From NCBI GenBank assembly GCA_023703555.1, contig CP097968.1, forward strand, positions 120,001-184,000: a DNA stretch of 64,000 bases, written 5' to 3'. A program made the position numbers and the translations under genes. This document shows, in pieces, positions 37,065-48,400 of the stretch. A model generated the notes under the pieces. It searched no databases. It saw nothing but the letters and a program-made list of their open reading frames with translations, and was not told where the DNA came from. The DNA comes from SAR86 cluster bacterium (GTDB lineage Bacteria; Pseudomonadota; Gammaproteobacteria; Magnimaribacterales; TMED112). The first letter of the stretch is position 1; each line of letters starts with the position of its first letter.

Positions 37065-38355
37065 TTCAATGAATGAGCTTTGGCAAAGACTTGGTTTTCT
37101 TGCCGTGGCATTGATTGTTTATCGAATTGGTACCCACATACCTATACCTGGAATAAATCCTGAACAAGTCGCTGCTTTATTCCAACAAAGCCAGGGAACG
37201 ATACTACAGTACTTCAATTTATTTTCAGGTGGTGCTCTTGAAAGGATGAGTATTTTTGCATTAAGTGTTGTGCCGTATATTTCTTCAGCAATTGTTATGC
37301 AATTATTCTCAAATTCTCTACCCTATCTTCAAGAGTTAAAAAAAGACGGTCAGTCTGGTCGAAATAAGATTACTCAATATACTCGTTATGGAGCTGTTGT
37401 TTTTGCAATAATTCAATCAACTGCACTTACAATAACGCTCCAGACAGCGGGTTTAATTGAATCAACAGGATTATTTAGTGCAGTCGTTGCCATATCTTCC
37501 ATTGTTGCAGGTACTATTTTTTTAATGTGGTTAGGTGAACAAATCTCTGAAAGGGGTATAGGTAACGGGATATCTTTAATTATAGCCACGAGTATAATCA
37601 CTGGTGTTCCTAGGGCAATTGGGCAAGCTCTAGAACAGACACAGCAAGGCGATTTAAATTATCTTTTACTGTTGATTCTTGCAATTTTATCTCTGTTGGT
37701 TGTTGCTTTCGTTGTCTTTGTTGAGAATGCTCAAAGAAAAATTACTGTAAATTATGCTCAAAGAAATCAAGTTAGGGGAATGATTCAGGCCCCATCAAGT
37801 TTTTTACCACTCAAATTAAATATGTCAGGAGTTATTCCTGCAATTTTTGCTAGTACTTTTCTCCTTTTTCCTGCTTCTTTATCTTCGTGGTTTGGAAATA
37901 TAGACGGGCTAGGGGGTTTGCAGGAATTCTCGTTATACTTAAATCCAGGACAACCGTTATATATACTACTTTTTGTGGTCCTTATAGTTTCATTCTGTTA
38001 CATATGGTTAGCTCTAACTTTTAATTCTCAAGATATGGCTGACAACTTAAAGAGAGGAGGAGCATACATTCCAGGAATAAGGCCTGGTGAACAGACAGCA
38101 AGTTTCATAGACCTAATATTATCAAGATTGACTGTTTTTGGAGCATTTTATTTGTCGTTGGTCTGCATACTACCACTTATTCTTGTAAATAGTCTTGGTA
38201 TTTCATTTTACCTTGGAGGAACATCTGTATTAATTGTCGTAGTAGTCCTACTGGATTTGCAAAGACAAATTCAATCATATGTAATGAGCCAACAATATGC
38301 ATCAGTATTAAAAAATGCTAATATTTCGAACTCGAAAAAAAGTAGGAGAAGATGA
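37057..38355 (+). CDS. secY: Preprotein translocase subunit SecY
   Basis: SecY is the ten-helix protein channel. The 432-residue reading uses a TTG start at 37057 because AAGGAG stands six bases before it; the ATG at 37069 is too far from any SD. Signatures include [57 protein letters not shown]-type [20 protein letters not shown], and [36 protein letters not shown]. Its stop overlaps rpmJ (ATGA). Confidence 0.97.
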   Translation: MSNSMNELWQRLGFLAVALIVYRIGTHIPIPGINPEQVAALFQQSQGTILQYFNLFSGGALERMSIFALSVVPYISSAIVMQLFSNSLPYLQELKKDGQSGRNKITQYTRYGAVVFAIIQSTALTITLQTAGLIESTGLFSAVVAISSIVAGTIFLMWLGEQISERGIGNGISLIIATSIITGVPRAIGQALEQTQQGDLNYLLLLILAILSLLVVAFVVFVENAQRKITVNYAQRNQVRGMIQAPSSFLPLKLNMSGVIPAIFASTFLLFPASLSSWFGNIDGLGGLQEFSLYLNPGQPLYILLFVVLIVSFCYIWLALTFNSQDMADNLKRGGAYIPGIRPGEQTASFIDLILSRLTVFGAFYLSLVCILPLILVNSLGISFYLGGTSVLIVVVVLLDLQRQIQSYVMSQQYASVLKNANISNSKKSRRR

Positions 38356-38465
38356 AAGTAAGATCGTCAGTTAAAAGAATTTGCAAAGATTGTAAAGTTG
38401 TGAAACGTAGTGGAACAGTATTTGTAATTTGTAAGAACAAAAGACACAAACAAAGGCAGGGCTAA
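38352..38465 (+). CDS. rpmJ: Ribosomal protein L36
   Basis: A 37-residue gene beginning at the ATGA overlapping the secY stop: [21 protein letters not shown] then [13 protein letters not shown]. The zinc-binding set is Cys11, Cys14 and Cys27 with His32 (C-x2-C-x12-C-x4-H), the zinc-bearing (C+) form of L36. rpsM starts directly after its TAA. Confidence 0.97.
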   Translation: MKVRSSVKRICKDCKVVKRSGTVFVICKNKRHKQRQG

Positions 38466-38822
38466 ATGGCAAGAGTAGCAGGGATAAATATACCAGATAG
38501 CAAACATCTAGATGTTTCTCTTACCCATATATTTGGTATTGGAAGAAAAACTGCACAGAGTATATGCAAGAAATTAAAGATCGATTTTACAAAGAAAGTC
38601 TCATCTTTGTCAGAGCAAGAACTAGATGTCATAAGAGACGAACTAAAAAATTATCAAGTTGAAGGAGATTTGAGAAGAGACATAAATTTCAATATTAAAA
38701 GACTCATGGATTTAGGTTGTTACAGAGGGATTAGACACCGCAAAGGACTGCCTTTAAGAGGTCAAAGAACTAAGACTAATGCAAGAACAAGGAAAGGACC
38801 TAGGAAGCCTATAAGAGCCTAA
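38466..38822 (+). CDS. rpsM: Ribosomal protein S13
   Basis: The 118 residues begin [31 protein letters not shown] and include [43 protein letters not shown]13 bridges to the 50S subunit and P-site tRNA. First gene of the alpha operon; one-base overlap with rpsK. Confidence 0.98.
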   Translation: MARVAGINIPDSKHLDVSLTHIFGIGRKTAQSICKKLKIDFTKKVSSLSEQELDVIRDELKNYQVEGDLRRDINFNIKRLMDLGCYRGIRHRKGLPLRGQRTKTNARTRKGPRKPIRA

Positions 38823-39193
38823 TGGTAAAAAAGAAGCAAAAGAGAGTTGTTACAGATGGCATTGCACATATTAATGCTTCCTTTAACAATACAATAGTGA
38901 TGATTACAGATATGGGTGGAAACGCACTGTGTTGGGCAACTTCAGGTGGGCAAGGGTTTAAGGGTTCCAGAAAAAGCACTCCATTCGCAGCACAAATTGC
39001 TGCTGAAAGAGCAGGGAATATGGCTAAAGAACTTGGGATGATAAACCTCGAAGTAAGAGTCAAAGGTCCTGGTGCAGGGAGAGAATCATCTGTAAGAGCA
39101 TTAAATGCTTGTGGATTAAGAATAAACAAAATTACAGACGTTACCCCGCTACCCCACAATGGCTGTAGACCCCCAAAAAAGAGGAGAGTTTAG
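38822..39193 (+). CDS. rpsK: Ribosomal protein S11
   Basis: The 123 residues include [47 protein letters not shown] and the C-terminal [18 protein letters not shown]; the N-G dipeptide that can form isoaspartate in E. coli (HNGC) is kept. Placed between rpsM and rpsD as usual. Confidence 0.98.
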   Translation: MVKKKQKRVVTDGIAHINASFNNTIVMITDMGGNALCWATSGGQGFKGSRKSTPFAAQIAAERAGNMAKELGMINLEVRVKGPGAGRESSVRALNACGLRINKITDVTPLPHNGCRPPKKRRV

Positions 39194-39195
39194 GA

Positions 39196-39813
39196 ATGGC
39201 AAGATATCGAGGCCCAAGATTAAGATTGTCAAGAAGAGAAGGAACAGATCTCTTTTTGACAACAGGCACTAGAGCAATAGAATCAAAATGCAAGCTTGAA
39301 AATAAACCTGGAAATGCCCAGTCAAGAACACGACTATCTGATTATGGCACTCAACTTAGAGAAAAACAAAAGGTAAAAAGAATGTATGGTCTTCTAGAAA
39401 AACAGTTTAGAAACTATTATTTAAAAGCTGCAAATGCCAAAGGAAACACCGGAGAAAATCTCTTAAATCTTTTAGAGTCGAGATTAGATAATGTTGTTTA
39501 CAGAATGGGTTTTGCTGTTACAAGAGCTGAGGCAAGACAAATGGTGAGTCATAAAGCTGTGAGTGTAAATGGAAACTGTGTAAATGTTCCTTCATATAAC
39601 GTATTACCTGATGACATTGTTTCCATAAGAAATAAAAACAAACAACAATTACGTATCAAGGCTGCAGCTGATCTCTCAAAATCAAGAGAGGCATTAAGTT
39701 GGCTGGATGTAAATCTTGAAGAACTTGAAGGGAAATTTGTTAATTATCCAGATCGTTCTGAACTAAGTGCTGATATTAATGAAAATTTAATAATAGAGCT
39801 TTATTCAAAATAA
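39196..39813 (+). CDS. rpsD: Ribosomal protein S4
   Basis: The 205 residues include [73 protein letters not shown] (S4 RNA-binding fold) and the C-terminal region ending [14 protein letters not shown]. No zinc-binding cysteine set. S4 represses the alpha operon in E. coli; a site was not traced here. Confidence 0.98.
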   Translation: MARYRGPRLRLSRREGTDLFLTTGTRAIESKCKLENKPGNAQSRTRLSDYGTQLREKQKVKRMYGLLEKQFRNYYLKAANAKGNTGENLLNLLESRLDNVVYRMGFAVTRAEARQMVSHKAVSVNGNCVNVPSYNVLPDDIVSIRNKNKQQLRIKAAADLSKSREALSWLDVNLEELEGKFVNYPDRSELSADINENLIIELYSK

Positions 39814-39827
39814 AATTTGAGGAAAAT

Positions 39828-40781
39828 ATGGAAGAAAAATTAAATGTTTTAGCGCCTGAAGTGGCAAAAGTAGAAGAAGTTGATAAAAACAACTTAAAGT
39901 TAGTATTAGAACCGTTTGAAAGAGGCTTTGGGTACACTATTGGACACAGTTTAAGAAGAATCCTTCTTTCCTTCATGCCCGGCGCGGCAGTCTCAGAAGT
40001 AAAAATAGACGGAGTTGAACATGAATATGGAACAATTGAAGGTGTAAAAGAAGATATATTAGATATTCTTCTAAATCTGAAAGGTTTAGCGATTAAACTC
40101 GAGGGATCTGGTGAAGTTGAGTTAAGCCTTAACATTAAAACTCCAAAAACTATAACCGCAGGTGATTTAGAGCTGCCAGCAGGTGTTGAGATTGTAAATC
40201 CAAAACATGTAATAGCCACTTTGGTTGAACCAAAAAAATTTAGTATGACATTAAAAGTTAAGAGAGGTATTGGTTATCAACCAGCTGAAAATAATAAAGA
40301 TAAAAGCGTCGATTCACTTCATCTTGATGCAATCTACTCTCCTGTTAAAAGGGTAAATTATAAAGTCGAAAATACTAGGGTAGAAAATAGAACTGATCTT
40401 GATAAGCTAATTCTTGACCTTGAAACAAATGGAACAATTGATGCAAAACAAGCAGTAAAATATGCGGCTACAATTTTACAACATCAACTATCAGTTTTTG
40501 TTGATGAAGAGCTTGTATCGAGAAAAGAGAAAAGAAAAGATAAATATGACTTTGATCCTCTTCTTTTAAGATCAATTGAAGAGCTTGAACTTACAGTAAG
40601 ATCAACAAATTGTCTGAAAGCTGAAAATATTTTTCTCATCGGAGATTTAATCCAAAGATCAGAGATGGATTTGTTAAAAACACCAAATCTTGGAAAGAAA
40701 TCGCTGAATGAAATTAAAGATGAACTTGCTTCCAGAAGTCTATCATTAGGAACAGTGCTTAAAAACTGGCCACCAATGTAA
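39828..40781 (+). CDS. rpoA: RNA polymerase subunit alpha
   Basis: The 317-residue protein has the N-terminal dimerisation domain ([61 protein letters not shown]) and the C-terminal domain that binds UP elements and activators ([45 protein letters not shown]). SD GAGGA precedes the ATG. rplQ follows one base after the stop. Confidence 0.99.
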   Translation: MEEKLNVLAPEVAKVEEVDKNNLKLVLEPFERGFGYTIGHSLRRILLSFMPGAAVSEVKIDGVEHEYGTIEGVKEDILDILLNLKGLAIKLEGSGEVELSLNIKTPKTITAGDLELPAGVEIVNPKHVIATLVEPKKFSMTLKVKRGIGYQPAENNKDKSVDSLHLDAIYSPVKRVNYKVENTRVENRTDLDKLILDLETNGTIDAKQAVKYAATILQHQLSVFVDEELVSRKEKRKDKYDFDPLLLRSIEELELTVRSTNCLKAENIFLIGDLIQRSEMDLLKTPNLGKKSLNEIKDELASRSLSLGTVLKNWPPM

Positions 40782-40782
40782 T

Positions 40783-41418
40783 ATGAGACATCGAAAGGTA
40801 AGTAGAAGGTTTAGCAGATCGTCATCACACAGAGTTGCGATGATGAGAAACCTTGCTATTTCGCTTATTGAGCATGAAATAATTAAGACTACTGCTGAAA
40901 AAGGCAAGGACTTAAGAAGGTTTATTGAACCATTAATAACAAGAGCGAAAGCTGATACTCTTCATAATAGAAGGGAGGTAATTTCTTCTCTAAACTCAAA
41001 ATCAGCAACGTCAAAATTATTTTCAGATTTAGGGCCTCGCTTTAAAGAAACTAAAGGCGGATATTTAAGGGTTATAAAAGCTGGTTTTAGAGAAGGCGAT
41101 AGAGCTGACATGTGTTATGTCGAATTAACAATACGAGAAGTCGAACAAAAATCAGATGATGATTCATTGAATGATATGCAGCTTAGCCAGGATACAAGAG
41201 AAAGTGCACCACAAAAACTTGATACAGTTAATACCGAAACTAAAGAACCTGCAACAACCAAAGCACCAGCTAAGAAAGCAGCAACTAAAGAACCTGCAAC
41301 AACCAAAGCACCAGCTAAGAAAGCAGCAACTAAAGAACCTGCAACAACCAAAGCACCAGTTAAGAAAGCAAAGAAAGAAAAACCAAAAGAGAACTGGTGG
41401 TCAAGGTTTTTTAAATAA
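40783..41418 (+). CDS. rplQ: Ribosomal protein L17 with a 95-residue basic repeat tail
   Basis: L17 lines the area around the tunnel exit. Residues 1 to about 117 are complete L17 (MRHRKVSRRFSRSSSHRVAMMRNLAISLIEHEIIKTTAEKGKDLRR, GPRFKETKGGYLRVIKAGFREGDRADMCYVEL). The usual protein ends near residue 120-127; this one goes on to 211. The tail has an acidic linker, then three 15-residue Lys/Ala/Pro/Thr repeats of the type TKEPATTKAPAKKAA, then [15 protein letters not shown], an aromatic/basic end. Its last bases overlap convergent uvrA. Confidence 0.96.
   Translation: MRHRKVSRRFSRSSSHRVAMMRNLAISLIEHEIIKTTAEKGKDLRRFIEPLITRAKADTLHNRREVISSLNSKSATSKLFSDLGPRFKETKGGYLRVIKAGFREGDRADMCYVELTIREVEQKSDDDSLNDMQLSQDTRESAPQKLDTVNTETKEPATTKAPAKKAATKEPATTKAPAKKAATKEPATTKAPVKKAKKEKPKENWWSRFFK
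41239..41373 (+). repeat. Three tandem 45-bp repeats in the 3' end of rplQ
   Basis: Units at 41239-41283, 41284-41328 and 41329-41373; the first two are identical and the third differs at its end (GCT to GTT and last codon GCA to AAG). The unit is 15 codons. Similar in style to the repeats in rplC and rpsB. Confidence 0.95.
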
Positions 41419-44203
41419 CTTTAAGCATCTGGCCGGTAAAAGACCTCTTATTTTTTTTCACCGCCTGTAAATCTCCCTCAACAACAATTTGTCCTCCTCC
41501 ATCTCCACCTTCAGGGCCTAAATCTATAATCCAATCAGCTAATTTTATTACATCTAAATTATGCTCAATTACAACAATACTATTCCCTTTGAGAACAAGC
41601 TTATTTAAAACATTCATTAACATCTGTATATCATGAAAGTGTAAGCCGGTTGTTGGTTCATCTAGAACATATAAAGTATTTCCAGTATCTCTTTTAGAGA
41701 GTTCTTTTGATAACTTAACCCTCTGAGCCTCTCCTCCTGAAAGTGTATTTGCAGCTTGACCCAATTTTAAATATGACAAGCCAACCTCTTTCAACGTTTC
41801 CAGCTTTTTGAAGATTTGAGGTATTGACTTAAAAAAATCTAATCCTTCCTCAACAGTCATTTCCAGTATTTCATGAATATTTTTCTTTTTAAATTTTATT
41901 TCTAATGTATCATCTCGAAATCTTTTACCTTTACAAACATCACATTCAACATAAAGATCAGGCAAAAAATGCATTTCAACTTTTACATAACCCTCGCCTT
42001 TACAATTTTCACATCTCCCTCCCTCAACATTAAAACTAAATCTTCCAGGTTTGTAACCACGTGTTCTTGATTCTTCAGTGCTTGCAAATATTTCTCGTAT
42101 ATGCGTGAAGAGTCCTGTGTAAGTTGCTGGATTTGATCTTGGGGTCTTACCAATTGGGCTTTGATCAATAGAGATAAGTTTATCAATATTTTCCTCTCCA
42201 ATAATTTTTACAAATTTTGTTTTTTCAGGCATTTTCGTGTTGTTAAGTTTATTTTGTATAGCAGGTATAAGTGTGTGGTTAATTAATGAAGATTTCCCGG
42301 AGCCTGAGACCCCTGTAACAGCAACAATCTTATTCAGGGGTATGTCTGTAGAAACTTTGTTTAAGTTATTTGTTTCTGCACCTGAAATATGAATTGTTTT
42401 ATGAGTTTCAATTCTCTTTTGATTATCTAAGTTTATGGTAAGTTCTTTCTTAAGGTACTTCACTGTGGTGCTTTTATTTTCTTTAAGAATTTCATCAATA
42501 TTTCCTTCAGCAACAATTTCGCCTCCATGCACCCCTGCTCCTGGACCAAGATCAATTATGTGATCTGCAGACCTAATCATTTCCTCATCATGCTCAACAA
42601 CTATTACCGTATTTCCTGTATCTCTAAGTCTTTTCAAAGTGTTAATTAATTTTTGGTTATCTCTTTGATGTAGGCCTATTGATGGTTCATCAAGGACATA
42701 AATTACCCCTACTAGACCTGATCCAATTTGGCTTGCTAATCTTATCCTTTGTGCTTCGCCTCCTGATAGAGTATTTGCCCCTCTATAAAGGCTCAGATAG
42801 TCAAGCCCGACATCCATTAAGAAGTTAAGCCTTGATAAGATTTCTTTAGCAATCTTATTTGCAATTTCTTCTTTATTTCCACTAAATTTTAAGTTTGAAA
42901 TTATATCTAGGGAATCACAGATTTTGAGCTCACTTATCTCAGGCAATGTCATATCATCGACAAATACGTTTCTTGCTGTTTCGTTAAGTCTGTGCCCATT
43001 ACAGGCATTGCAAGTTTTCTCAGAAATATATGAGCTAATTTTATCTCTTACAAAAAAGGAATCTGTTTTAGAATATTGTCTTTGTAGTGAAGGTATTACT
43101 CCTTCAAAAATTTCTTTGACCTCCTTGCCTGTAGAGAGGTCTTTAAAAGTTATCATTTTTTTTGATCCATTAAGTATCATTTCTTTTGTTTTTGATTTTA
43201 ATTTTGACCATGGGGTTGTTGCAGATTCACCAATTTCATCAAGGACTGCTAAAACTTTACTTTGATAATATGGGGTATTCCAAGGCTCAATACAGCCTTG
43301 AGAGATACTGAGGTTTTTGTATTTAATAATTTTGTCTTCATCAAAATAACTTTTTACTCCAAGGCCATCACATACTTCACATGCACCACTTGGATTATTA
43401 AATGAGAATATTTTTGGTTCTAGTTCTTGAACAGAGTATTGACACTTTGGACAGGCATGTTTATTCGAAAGACTAATTGTCTCTTTATCAGAGGAAATAT
43501 CGACACTTCCTGATGAAAATTTAAGTGCTGTTTCAATCGATTCAGTTAACCTTTGTTTACAGTCCTTTTCGTCTGAAATTTTTAGCTGATCAACCAATAC
43601 GGAGATATTATGCTTGATATTTCTTTCAAGCATTGGAACTTTATTGATAGGATATATTTCATTATCGATTTTTATTTTTGTAAATCCTTCCGCCATTAAT
43701 TGACCAATTAGTTCAATATGTTCACCCTTTCCATCCATAACAAGAGGAGCAAAGATTGAAATCTTCTGATTTATATATTTTGTGATAGTTTCCTTCACCA
43801 TTGTGATTACTGGCTTTGCCTCAAGCTCTATGCCATGTTCTGGGCACTTTGGAATCCCAACTCTTGCATATAAAAGCCTTAAATAATCATGAATTTCTGT
43901 AATTGTTCCAACAGTTGATCTCGGATTGTGTGATGTTGATTTTTGTTGGATTGAAATTGATGGAGAAAGTCCTTCAATTGATTCAATTTCTGCTTTATCC
44001 ATAACAGATAAAAATTGCCTGGCATATGTTGATAACGATTCAACATATCTTCTTTGGCCCTCTGCATAAACTGTATCAAAAGCTAAAGAGGATTTTCCAG
44101 ACCCAGATAATCCTGTTATTACTGTAAGCTTGTCTCTTGGAATCTTAAGTGAAAGATCTTTGAGGTTATGAGCTTTTGCTCCTTTGATTTCAATAAATTT
44201 CAA
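41411..44203 (-). CDS. uvrA: Excinuclease ABC subunit UvrA
   Basis: UvrA is the damage-sensing ATPase of nucleotide excision repair. The 930 residues include two ABC modules with Walker [15 protein letters not shown] (about residue 31) and [14 protein letters not shown] (about residue 630), signature [12 protein letters not shown] and [12 protein letters not shown], and zinc clusters CPKCQ...CEVCDG and CENCKG...CDVCKG. It converges on rplQ with eight bases of overlap and is divergent from ssb; no LexA-type box is visible in the 46-base gap. Confidence 0.98.
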   Translation of the reverse strand: MKFIEIKGAKAHNLKDLSLKIPRDKLTVITGLSGSGKSSLAFDTVYAEGQRRYVESLSTYARQFLSVMDKAEIESIEGLSPSISIQQKSTSHNPRSTVGTITEIHDYLRLLYARVGIPKCPEHGIELEAKPVITMVKETITKYINQKISIFAPLVMDGKGEHIELIGQLMAEGFTKIKIDNEIYPINKVPMLERNIKHNISVLVDQLKISDEKDCKQRLTESIETALKFSSGSVDISSDKETISLSNKHACPKCQYSVQELEPKIFSFNNPSGACEVCDGLGVKSYFDEDKIIKYKNLSISQGCIEPWNTPYYQSKVLAVLDEIGESATTPWSKLKSKTKEMILNGSKKMITFKDLSTGKEVKEIFEGVIPSLQRQYSKTDSFFVRDKISSYISEKTCNACNGHRLNETARNVFVDDMTLPEISELKICDSLDIISNLKFSGNKEEIANKIAKEILSRLNFLMDVGLDYLSLYRGANTLSGGEAQRIRLASQIGSGLVGVIYVLDEPSIGLHQRDNQKLINTLKRLRDTGNTVIVVEHDEEMIRSADHIIDLGPGAGVHGGEIVAEGNIDEILKENKSTTVKYLKKELTINLDNQKRIETHKTIHISGAETNNLNKVSTDIPLNKIVAVTGVSGSGKSSLINHTLIPAIQNKLNNTKMPEKTKFVKIIGEENIDKLISIDQSPIGKTPRSNPATYTGLFTHIREIFASTEESRTRGYKPGRFSFNVEGGRCENCKGEGYVKVEMHFLPDLYVECDVCKGKRFRDDTLEIKFKKKNIHEILEMTVEEGLDFFKSIPQIFKKLETLKEVGLSYLKLGQAANTLSGGEAQRVKLSKELSKRDTGNTLYVLDEPTTGLHFHDIQMLMNVLNKLVLKGNSIVVIEHNLDVIKLADWIIDLGPEGGDGGGQIVVEGDLQAVKKNKRSFTGQMLKVI

Positions 44204-44249
44204 AATGTATCAGTGAATAAGAAAAAAATATTATAGAATAAATATATAT

Positions 44250-44678
44250 ATGTCTAATGGTCTAAATAAAGTGTTAATTATAGGGAATTTAGGAAATGAC
44301 CCTGAAATTAAATATACTCAGTCAGGAAGTCCAGTTGCAAATCTATCCATTGCAACCTCAGAAAGATGGAAAGACAAAAATAGTGGCGAACAGAAAGAAC
44401 AAGTTGAATGGCACAGAGTTGTTCTTTTTTCAAGACTTGCAGAAATTGCTGAGCAATATTTAAAAAAAGGTTCAAAGGTATTTATCGAGGGAAAATTGCA
44501 GACGCGTGATTGGGAAGACTCAGAGGGAAAAAAAAGATACACAACTGAGATTATTGCCAGAGAAATGAGTATGCTTGATTCGAGACAGCCTGCAGATAGC
44601 TCACAGCAACCTAGAAGTGACTCTACTGGGGAAGGAGGTAAATCAGATGAAAGTTTTGAAGAGGATATACCTTTTTAA
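44250..44678 (+). CDS. ssb: Single-stranded DNA-binding protein
   Basis: The 142-residue SSB has the OB-fold ([72 protein letters not shown]) and a disordered linker leading to the acidic tip [10 protein letters not shown] that recruits partner proteins. It is shorter than E. coli SSB only in the linker. Divergent from uvrA as in gammaproteobacteria; its last four bases overlap fabB. Confidence 0.97.
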   Translation: MSNGLNKVLIIGNLGNDPEIKYTQSGSPVANLSIATSERWKDKNSGEQKEQVEWHRVVLFSRLAEIAEQYLKKGSKVFIEGKLQTRDWEDSEGKKRYTTEIIAREMSMLDSRQPADSSQQPRSDSTGEGGKSDESFEEDIPF

Positions 44679-45874
44679 ACTTTAGCTATTACTATTGAGC
44701 CATTAGTTCCACCAAAACCAAAGGAATTTGATAAGAACGCTTCAATTTTTTTGTCTTTTACTTCTGTAATAATCGGAAAAGATTTAGCACTTTCATCTAA
44801 CCTTTCTATGTTTGCACTTGCAGCAATAAAACTGTTTTCCATCATTAAAAGTGAGAAAATCACCTCATGAACACCAGCTGCACCTAAAGTATGACCAGTC
44901 AAGGATTTTGTTGATGAAAGATCAGGTATCTGATTTTTAAAAACATTAGAGATTGCATTGAGTTCTGAAATGTCTCCTATAGGTGTGCTCGTTCCATGTG
45001 TATTGATATAGTCTACTTTTTCTAGTCCGCTAAGGCCTTTCATGCATCTCATTGCACCCTCACCTGAAGGACTTACCAAAGAGTAACCATCACTTGTTTC
45101 AAAAGTTGAAATAATCTCGCCATATATGTTTGCACCTCTTTTTTTAGCATGTTCAAAATCTTCGATGATCACAATGCCTCCACCACTTGAAGGAATAAAT
45201 CCATCTCTATTAGCATCGTATGGTCTTGAGGCAGATGAGGGCGAGTCATTATAGGTGGTGCTCAAAGCTCCCATCGCATCAAACATCATAGCTCCAGTCC
45301 AGTGAACATCTTCTGAACCGCCAGCAATCACTATATTTTGCCTACCTGATCGAATAAGATCATATCCGTGAGAGATACAATGTAGGCTTGTTGAACACGC
45401 AGATGAAATTGAATATGAAACCCCAAGAGTTTTAAAGAATGTTGAAATTACTGCAGATGTTGTATTGCTCATAGTTTTTGTAACAGAATATGGTCCAATT
45501 TTCTTGACTCCCTTTTCTTTTGAAATATTTAAAATCCTCTGAATTTCTTTAGTAGAACTGTTGCCAGATCCAACTACAACTCCTGTTCCCTCATTTTCCA
45601 AATCATCTTGTGAAAGCCCTGAATCTAAAATTGCATCTGAAGCAGCTAAAAAAGAATATGCAGATGTTTCACTCATGAATCTAAGCATCTTGCGATCAAT
45701 GCTTGTTATATCAACATCTACTGTACCTGATACATGGCATCTCATTCCATTTTCCTTATATTCTTCGTTGAATCTCAATCCTGACTTTGAGTTTTTTAAA
45801 GAATCTAAAACTTGCTCTTTTGTATTTCCAAGAGGAGATAAAATACCAATACCTGTAATAACGACTTTCTTCAT
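44675..45874 (-). CDS. fabB: 3-oxoacyl-ACP synthase I (FabB type)
   Basis: The 399-residue condensing enzyme of type II fatty acid synthesis has the Cys-His-His triad: [12 protein letters not shown] (about Cys160), [11 protein letters not shown] (about His295) and [13 protein letters not shown] (about His330), ending [18 protein letters not shown]. It resembles FabB rather than FabF ([42 protein letters not shown]), the enzyme used for unsaturated fatty acid synthesis in gammaproteobacteria. It overlaps ispB upstream by four bases; fabA is not adjacent. Confidence 0.93.
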   Translation of the reverse strand: MKKVVITGIGILSPLGNTKEQVLDSLKNSKSGLRFNEEYKENGMRCHVSGTVDVDITSIDRKMLRFMSETSAYSFLAASDAILDSGLSQDDLENEGTGVVVGSGNSSTKEIQRILNISKEKGVKKIGPYSVTKTMSNTTSAVISTFFKTLGVSYSISSACSTSLHCISHGYDLIRSGRQNIVIAGGSEDVHWTGAMMFDAMGALSTTYNDSPSSASRPYDANRDGFIPSSGGGIVIIEDFEHAKKRGANIYGEIISTFETSDGYSLVSPSGEGAMRCMKGLSGLEKVDYINTHGTSTPIGDISELNAISNVFKNQIPDLSSTKSLTGHTLGAAGVHEVIFSLLMMENSFIAASANIERLDESAKSFPIITEVKDKKIEAFLSNSFGFGGTNGSIVIAKV

Positions 45875-46818
45875 GCTTTAAGTAGAGTAGTAAGATATTC
45901 CGTTACAAACTCAGAATCGTCAAGTCCTATTAAATCTTTTGAATATTCAATACATTTTTGAACTGAGCTATCCCTAGCTTTTCTTGTACATTTAAAGCCC
46001 TCAAATTCTACAAGTTTCTTATAAACAACGTCATAGTCTTTTGAATTTATGGCAGAAAAAAGATTTTTTTGTTCTAACTCTGTCATATTTTTTATTGAGG
46101 AAATTATTGGAAAAGTATATTTTCCTTCAGACAAATCTTTAAAAGATTCTTTTCCAGTGACTCTCTCTTCCTGAAAATCAGCAAGATCGTCGTTAAGTTG
46201 AAATGCAAAACCAAACTCTCTACCTAGCTCACCTAATTTTAATAATTGATTCACACTAAAATTTAACTCCAGACCTATACACTCGAGCATTCCTTTAAAC
46301 AGTGCACCAGTTTTTTTATCAACTATTTCCATATAATTAGAAAGGCTAGGAACGTCTTGTTGATGGTATTTTATTTGTATAAATTCACCTTCAATTAGTT
46401 CTTCAGCACAATTAATAAGTCTTTTTGCAATTTTTTGGTTATCTAGGCTATTGAGCGTCGAAAATGTTTTTGTATATAAATAATCCCCGTATAGTAAAGC
46501 TTGTTTAAGCCCCCATTTTTTTATTATTGTTTCATTGCCTCTTCTCAGATCAGCCTCATCAATGATATCGTCATGTATAAGTGTAGACAAATGTATTAAT
46601 TCTGAAGCAGTAGCTAGTTCTAACATTTTTACTTTTTTGATTCCCAAATGGGTTCCAAAAATTTGTATTATTTTTGACCTTATTAGTTTGCCGGGATGCT
46701 CAAAGATATATGCATTTATAGATGAAATATCAGGATCATTCGAATTAACAATCTGAGCCATTTTTTCCTTTACTTCCAATAAAAATTCAGTTAAATTTTC
46801 AACCTTTGATACTTTCAT
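45871..46818 (-). CDS. ispB: Polyprenyl diphosphate synthase (octaprenyl type)
   Basis: This trans-prenyltransferase would make the quinone side chain. The 315 residues have the first aspartate-rich motif in LIHDDIIDEADLRRG (about residue 83) and the second in FQLNDDLADF (about residue 210), plus PGKLIRSKIIQIFG and GDYLYTKTFSTL. Location next to divergent rplU-rpmA-obgE is the standard ispB position. Product length (C40 or other) cannot be told. Only 16 bases separate its start from rplU. Confidence 0.9.
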   Translation of the reverse strand: MKVSKVENLTEFLLEVKEKMAQIVNSNDPDISSINAYIFEHPGKLIRSKIIQIFGTHLGIKKVKMLELATASELIHLSTLIHDDIIDEADLRRGNETIIKKWGLKQALLYGDYLYTKTFSTLNSLDNQKIAKRLINCAEELIEGEFIQIKYHQQDVPSLSNYMEIVDKKTGALFKGMLECIGLELNFSVNQLLKLGELGREFGFAFQLNDDLADFQEERVTGKESFKDLSEGKYTFPIISSIKNMTELEQKNLFSAINSKDYDVVYKKLVEFEGFKCTRKARDSSVQKCIEYSKDLIGLDDSEFVTEYLTTLLKA

Positions 46819-46834
46819 ATAAATATTTTAAATA

Positions 46835-47155
46835 ATGTACGCAATAATAGACACTGGAAACCACCAAGAAAAAGTAGAAGTTGGTTCTACTATTGAAGTA
46901 GATTTTTTGTCTGATAAGAAAACTGGTGATCCAGTTAGATTCGAAAAAGTTTTACTTGTTGTAAATGAGGGCAAACCCCTCATCGGCAAACCTTTGGTGG
47001 AAAAAGCTTTTGTGATGGGGAAGGTTTTAGAACAAAAAAAAAATGATAAGGTTTATGCGATACAATTTAGAAGAAGAAAAGATTCGAAAAGGATAGTTGG
47101 GCATAGACGAAAAATTACATTAATATCAATAGAGGAAATTAAAGATGGCACATAA
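46835..47155 (+). CDS. rplU: Ribosomal protein L21
   Basis: The 106 residues [44 protein letters not shown] and [26 protein letters not shown] form a complete L21. First gene of rplU-rpmA-obgE; there is no SD and only 16 bases to the divergent ispB, so its promoter must overlap the start of ispB. Confidence 0.97.
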   Translation: MYAIIDTGNHQEKVEVGSTIEVDFLSDKKTGDPVRFEKVLLVVNEGKPLIGKPLVEKAFVMGKVLEQKKNDKVYAIQFRRRKDSKRIVGHRRKITLISIEEIKDGT

Positions 47156-47405
47156 GAAAGCTGGAGGATCTAGTAAGAATGGAAGAGACTCAAATCCAAA
47201 TTTTTTGGGTGTAAAGCGTTTTGGGGGTCAAAAGGTTAGTGCAGGCGAAATACTAGTTAGACAAAGAGGAACAAAATTTCACCCAGGCATAAATGTTGGT
47301 AAAGGACGAGATGACACATTATTTGCTCTTAAAACTGGGGCAGTTGAATTTAAAACTAAAGGGAAAAATAATAAGAATTTCGTTAATATAATTCCTACAA
47401 ATTAA
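47145..47405 (+). CDS. rpmA: Ribosomal protein L27
   Basis: The 86 residues begin [17 protein letters not shown], the flexible N-terminus reaching the peptidyl transferase centre, and continue [28 protein letters not shown], a full L27. No extra cleaved N-terminal extension as in Firmicutes. Overlaps rplU by 11 bp. Confidence 0.97.
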   Translation: MAHKKAGGSSKNGRDSNPNFLGVKRFGGQKVSAGEILVRQRGTKFHPGINVGKGRDDTLFALKTGAVEFKTKGKNNKNFVNIIPTN

Positions 47406-47410
47406 AAAAA

Positions 47411-48400
47411 ATGTCTTTTAGAGATGAAGCCAAAATAAAAGTGGTTTCAGGAAAAGGTGGTGACGGTTGTATAAGTTTTAGGCGCGAGAAATATATCCCA
47501 CGTGGTGGTCCAAATGGCGGTGACGGTGGTGATGGAGCAAATATAATATTAAAAATAAACGAAAATCTTAATTCACTTAATATTTTTAAGGGAAAGAAAG
47601 TATTTTTAGGATCACATGGCAAACAAGGTTCATCTAACAATAAAAAAGGCCCATCGGCAGCAGACTTATTCATTGAAGTGCCTAACGGAACTTTAGTCTA
47701 CGCTCAAAGAACAAAAGAACTAATAGGTGAGGTAAATCTAGAAACATCGGAGCTTCTGGTTGCAAAAGGTGGCAAGGGTGGAGCTGGTAATGCGAGATTT
47801 AAATCATCAATAAATCAATCACCTAGAAAAAGAACAAAGGGAGGGGAATCTGACGAAAGAGAACTCTTTCTTGAACTCCGACTAATTGCAGATGTTGGTC
47901 TCATTGGGCTGCCAAATGCAGGCAAATCAACATTAATTAATTGTCTCACAAATGCTAAATCAAAAGTTGGTTCCTATGAGTTTACAACTCTTGAACCAGA
48001 ACTTGGAGTTATTCAAGACAATTATAATAAAATTACAATTGCTGATCTTCCTGGAATTTTGAAGGGTGCCTCTGAAGGCGTTGGTTTAGGTACAAAGTTT
48101 TTAAGACATGTTTTTAGAACTAAAATTCTCATTCACGTAGTAGATGCATCTAATGGAAGAAAAACTGCGATAAATTCATTGAAGATTGTAGAAAATGAAT
48201 TAAAAAGTCATGAGCTTGATTTCTCAAAACAAGATAGGTGGATATGTATATCAAAAACTGATATCTCTGATAAAAACGAGATAAGTGATTTAGTCAGCGA
48301 ACTACAAAATAATTTTTCCAAAGCAAAAATTTTTCCAATTTCTTCAAAAGAGAATAGAGGTCTTTGTGAATTGAAAAAATTTATATTTAAGCTGACTTAA
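47411..48400 (+). CDS. obgE: Obg family GTPase (CgtA)
   Basis: ObgE is a 50S assembly GTPase tied to ppGpp and chromosome segregation. The 329 residues contain the glycine-rich Obg fold (VVSGKGGDGCISFRREKYIPRGGPNGGDGGDG), then the G domain with GLPNAGKSTLIN, TTLEPELGVI, ADLPGILKGASEG and ISKTD. The acidic C-terminal tail of E. coli ObgE (390 residues) is absent. Its end overlaps the convergent rpsT by 14 bp. Confidence 0.96.
   Translation: MSFRDEAKIKVVSGKGGDGCISFRREKYIPRGGPNGGDGGDGANIILKINENLNSLNIFKGKKVFLGSHGKQGSSNNKKGPSAADLFIEVPNGTLVYAQRTKELIGEVNLETSELLVAKGGKGGAGNARFKSSINQSPRKRTKGGESDERELFLELRLIADVGLIGLPNAGKSTLINCLTNAKSKVGSYEFTTLEPELGVIQDNYNKITIADLPGILKGASEGVGLGTKFLRHVFRTKILIHVVDASNGRKTAINSLKIVENELKSHELDFSKQDRWICISKTDISDKNEISDLVSELQNNFSKAKIFPISSKENRGLCELKKFIFKLT

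Noticed and set aside
41171-41470. 99-codon plus-strand frame rich in repeats overlapping rplQ
   Set aside because: It is the repeat tail of rplQ read in another frame; the repeats keep any frame open.
44204-44249. SOS (LexA) operator between uvrA and ssb
   Set aside because: No CTGT-N8-ACAG-like sequence is found in the gap, although the region is AT-rich.
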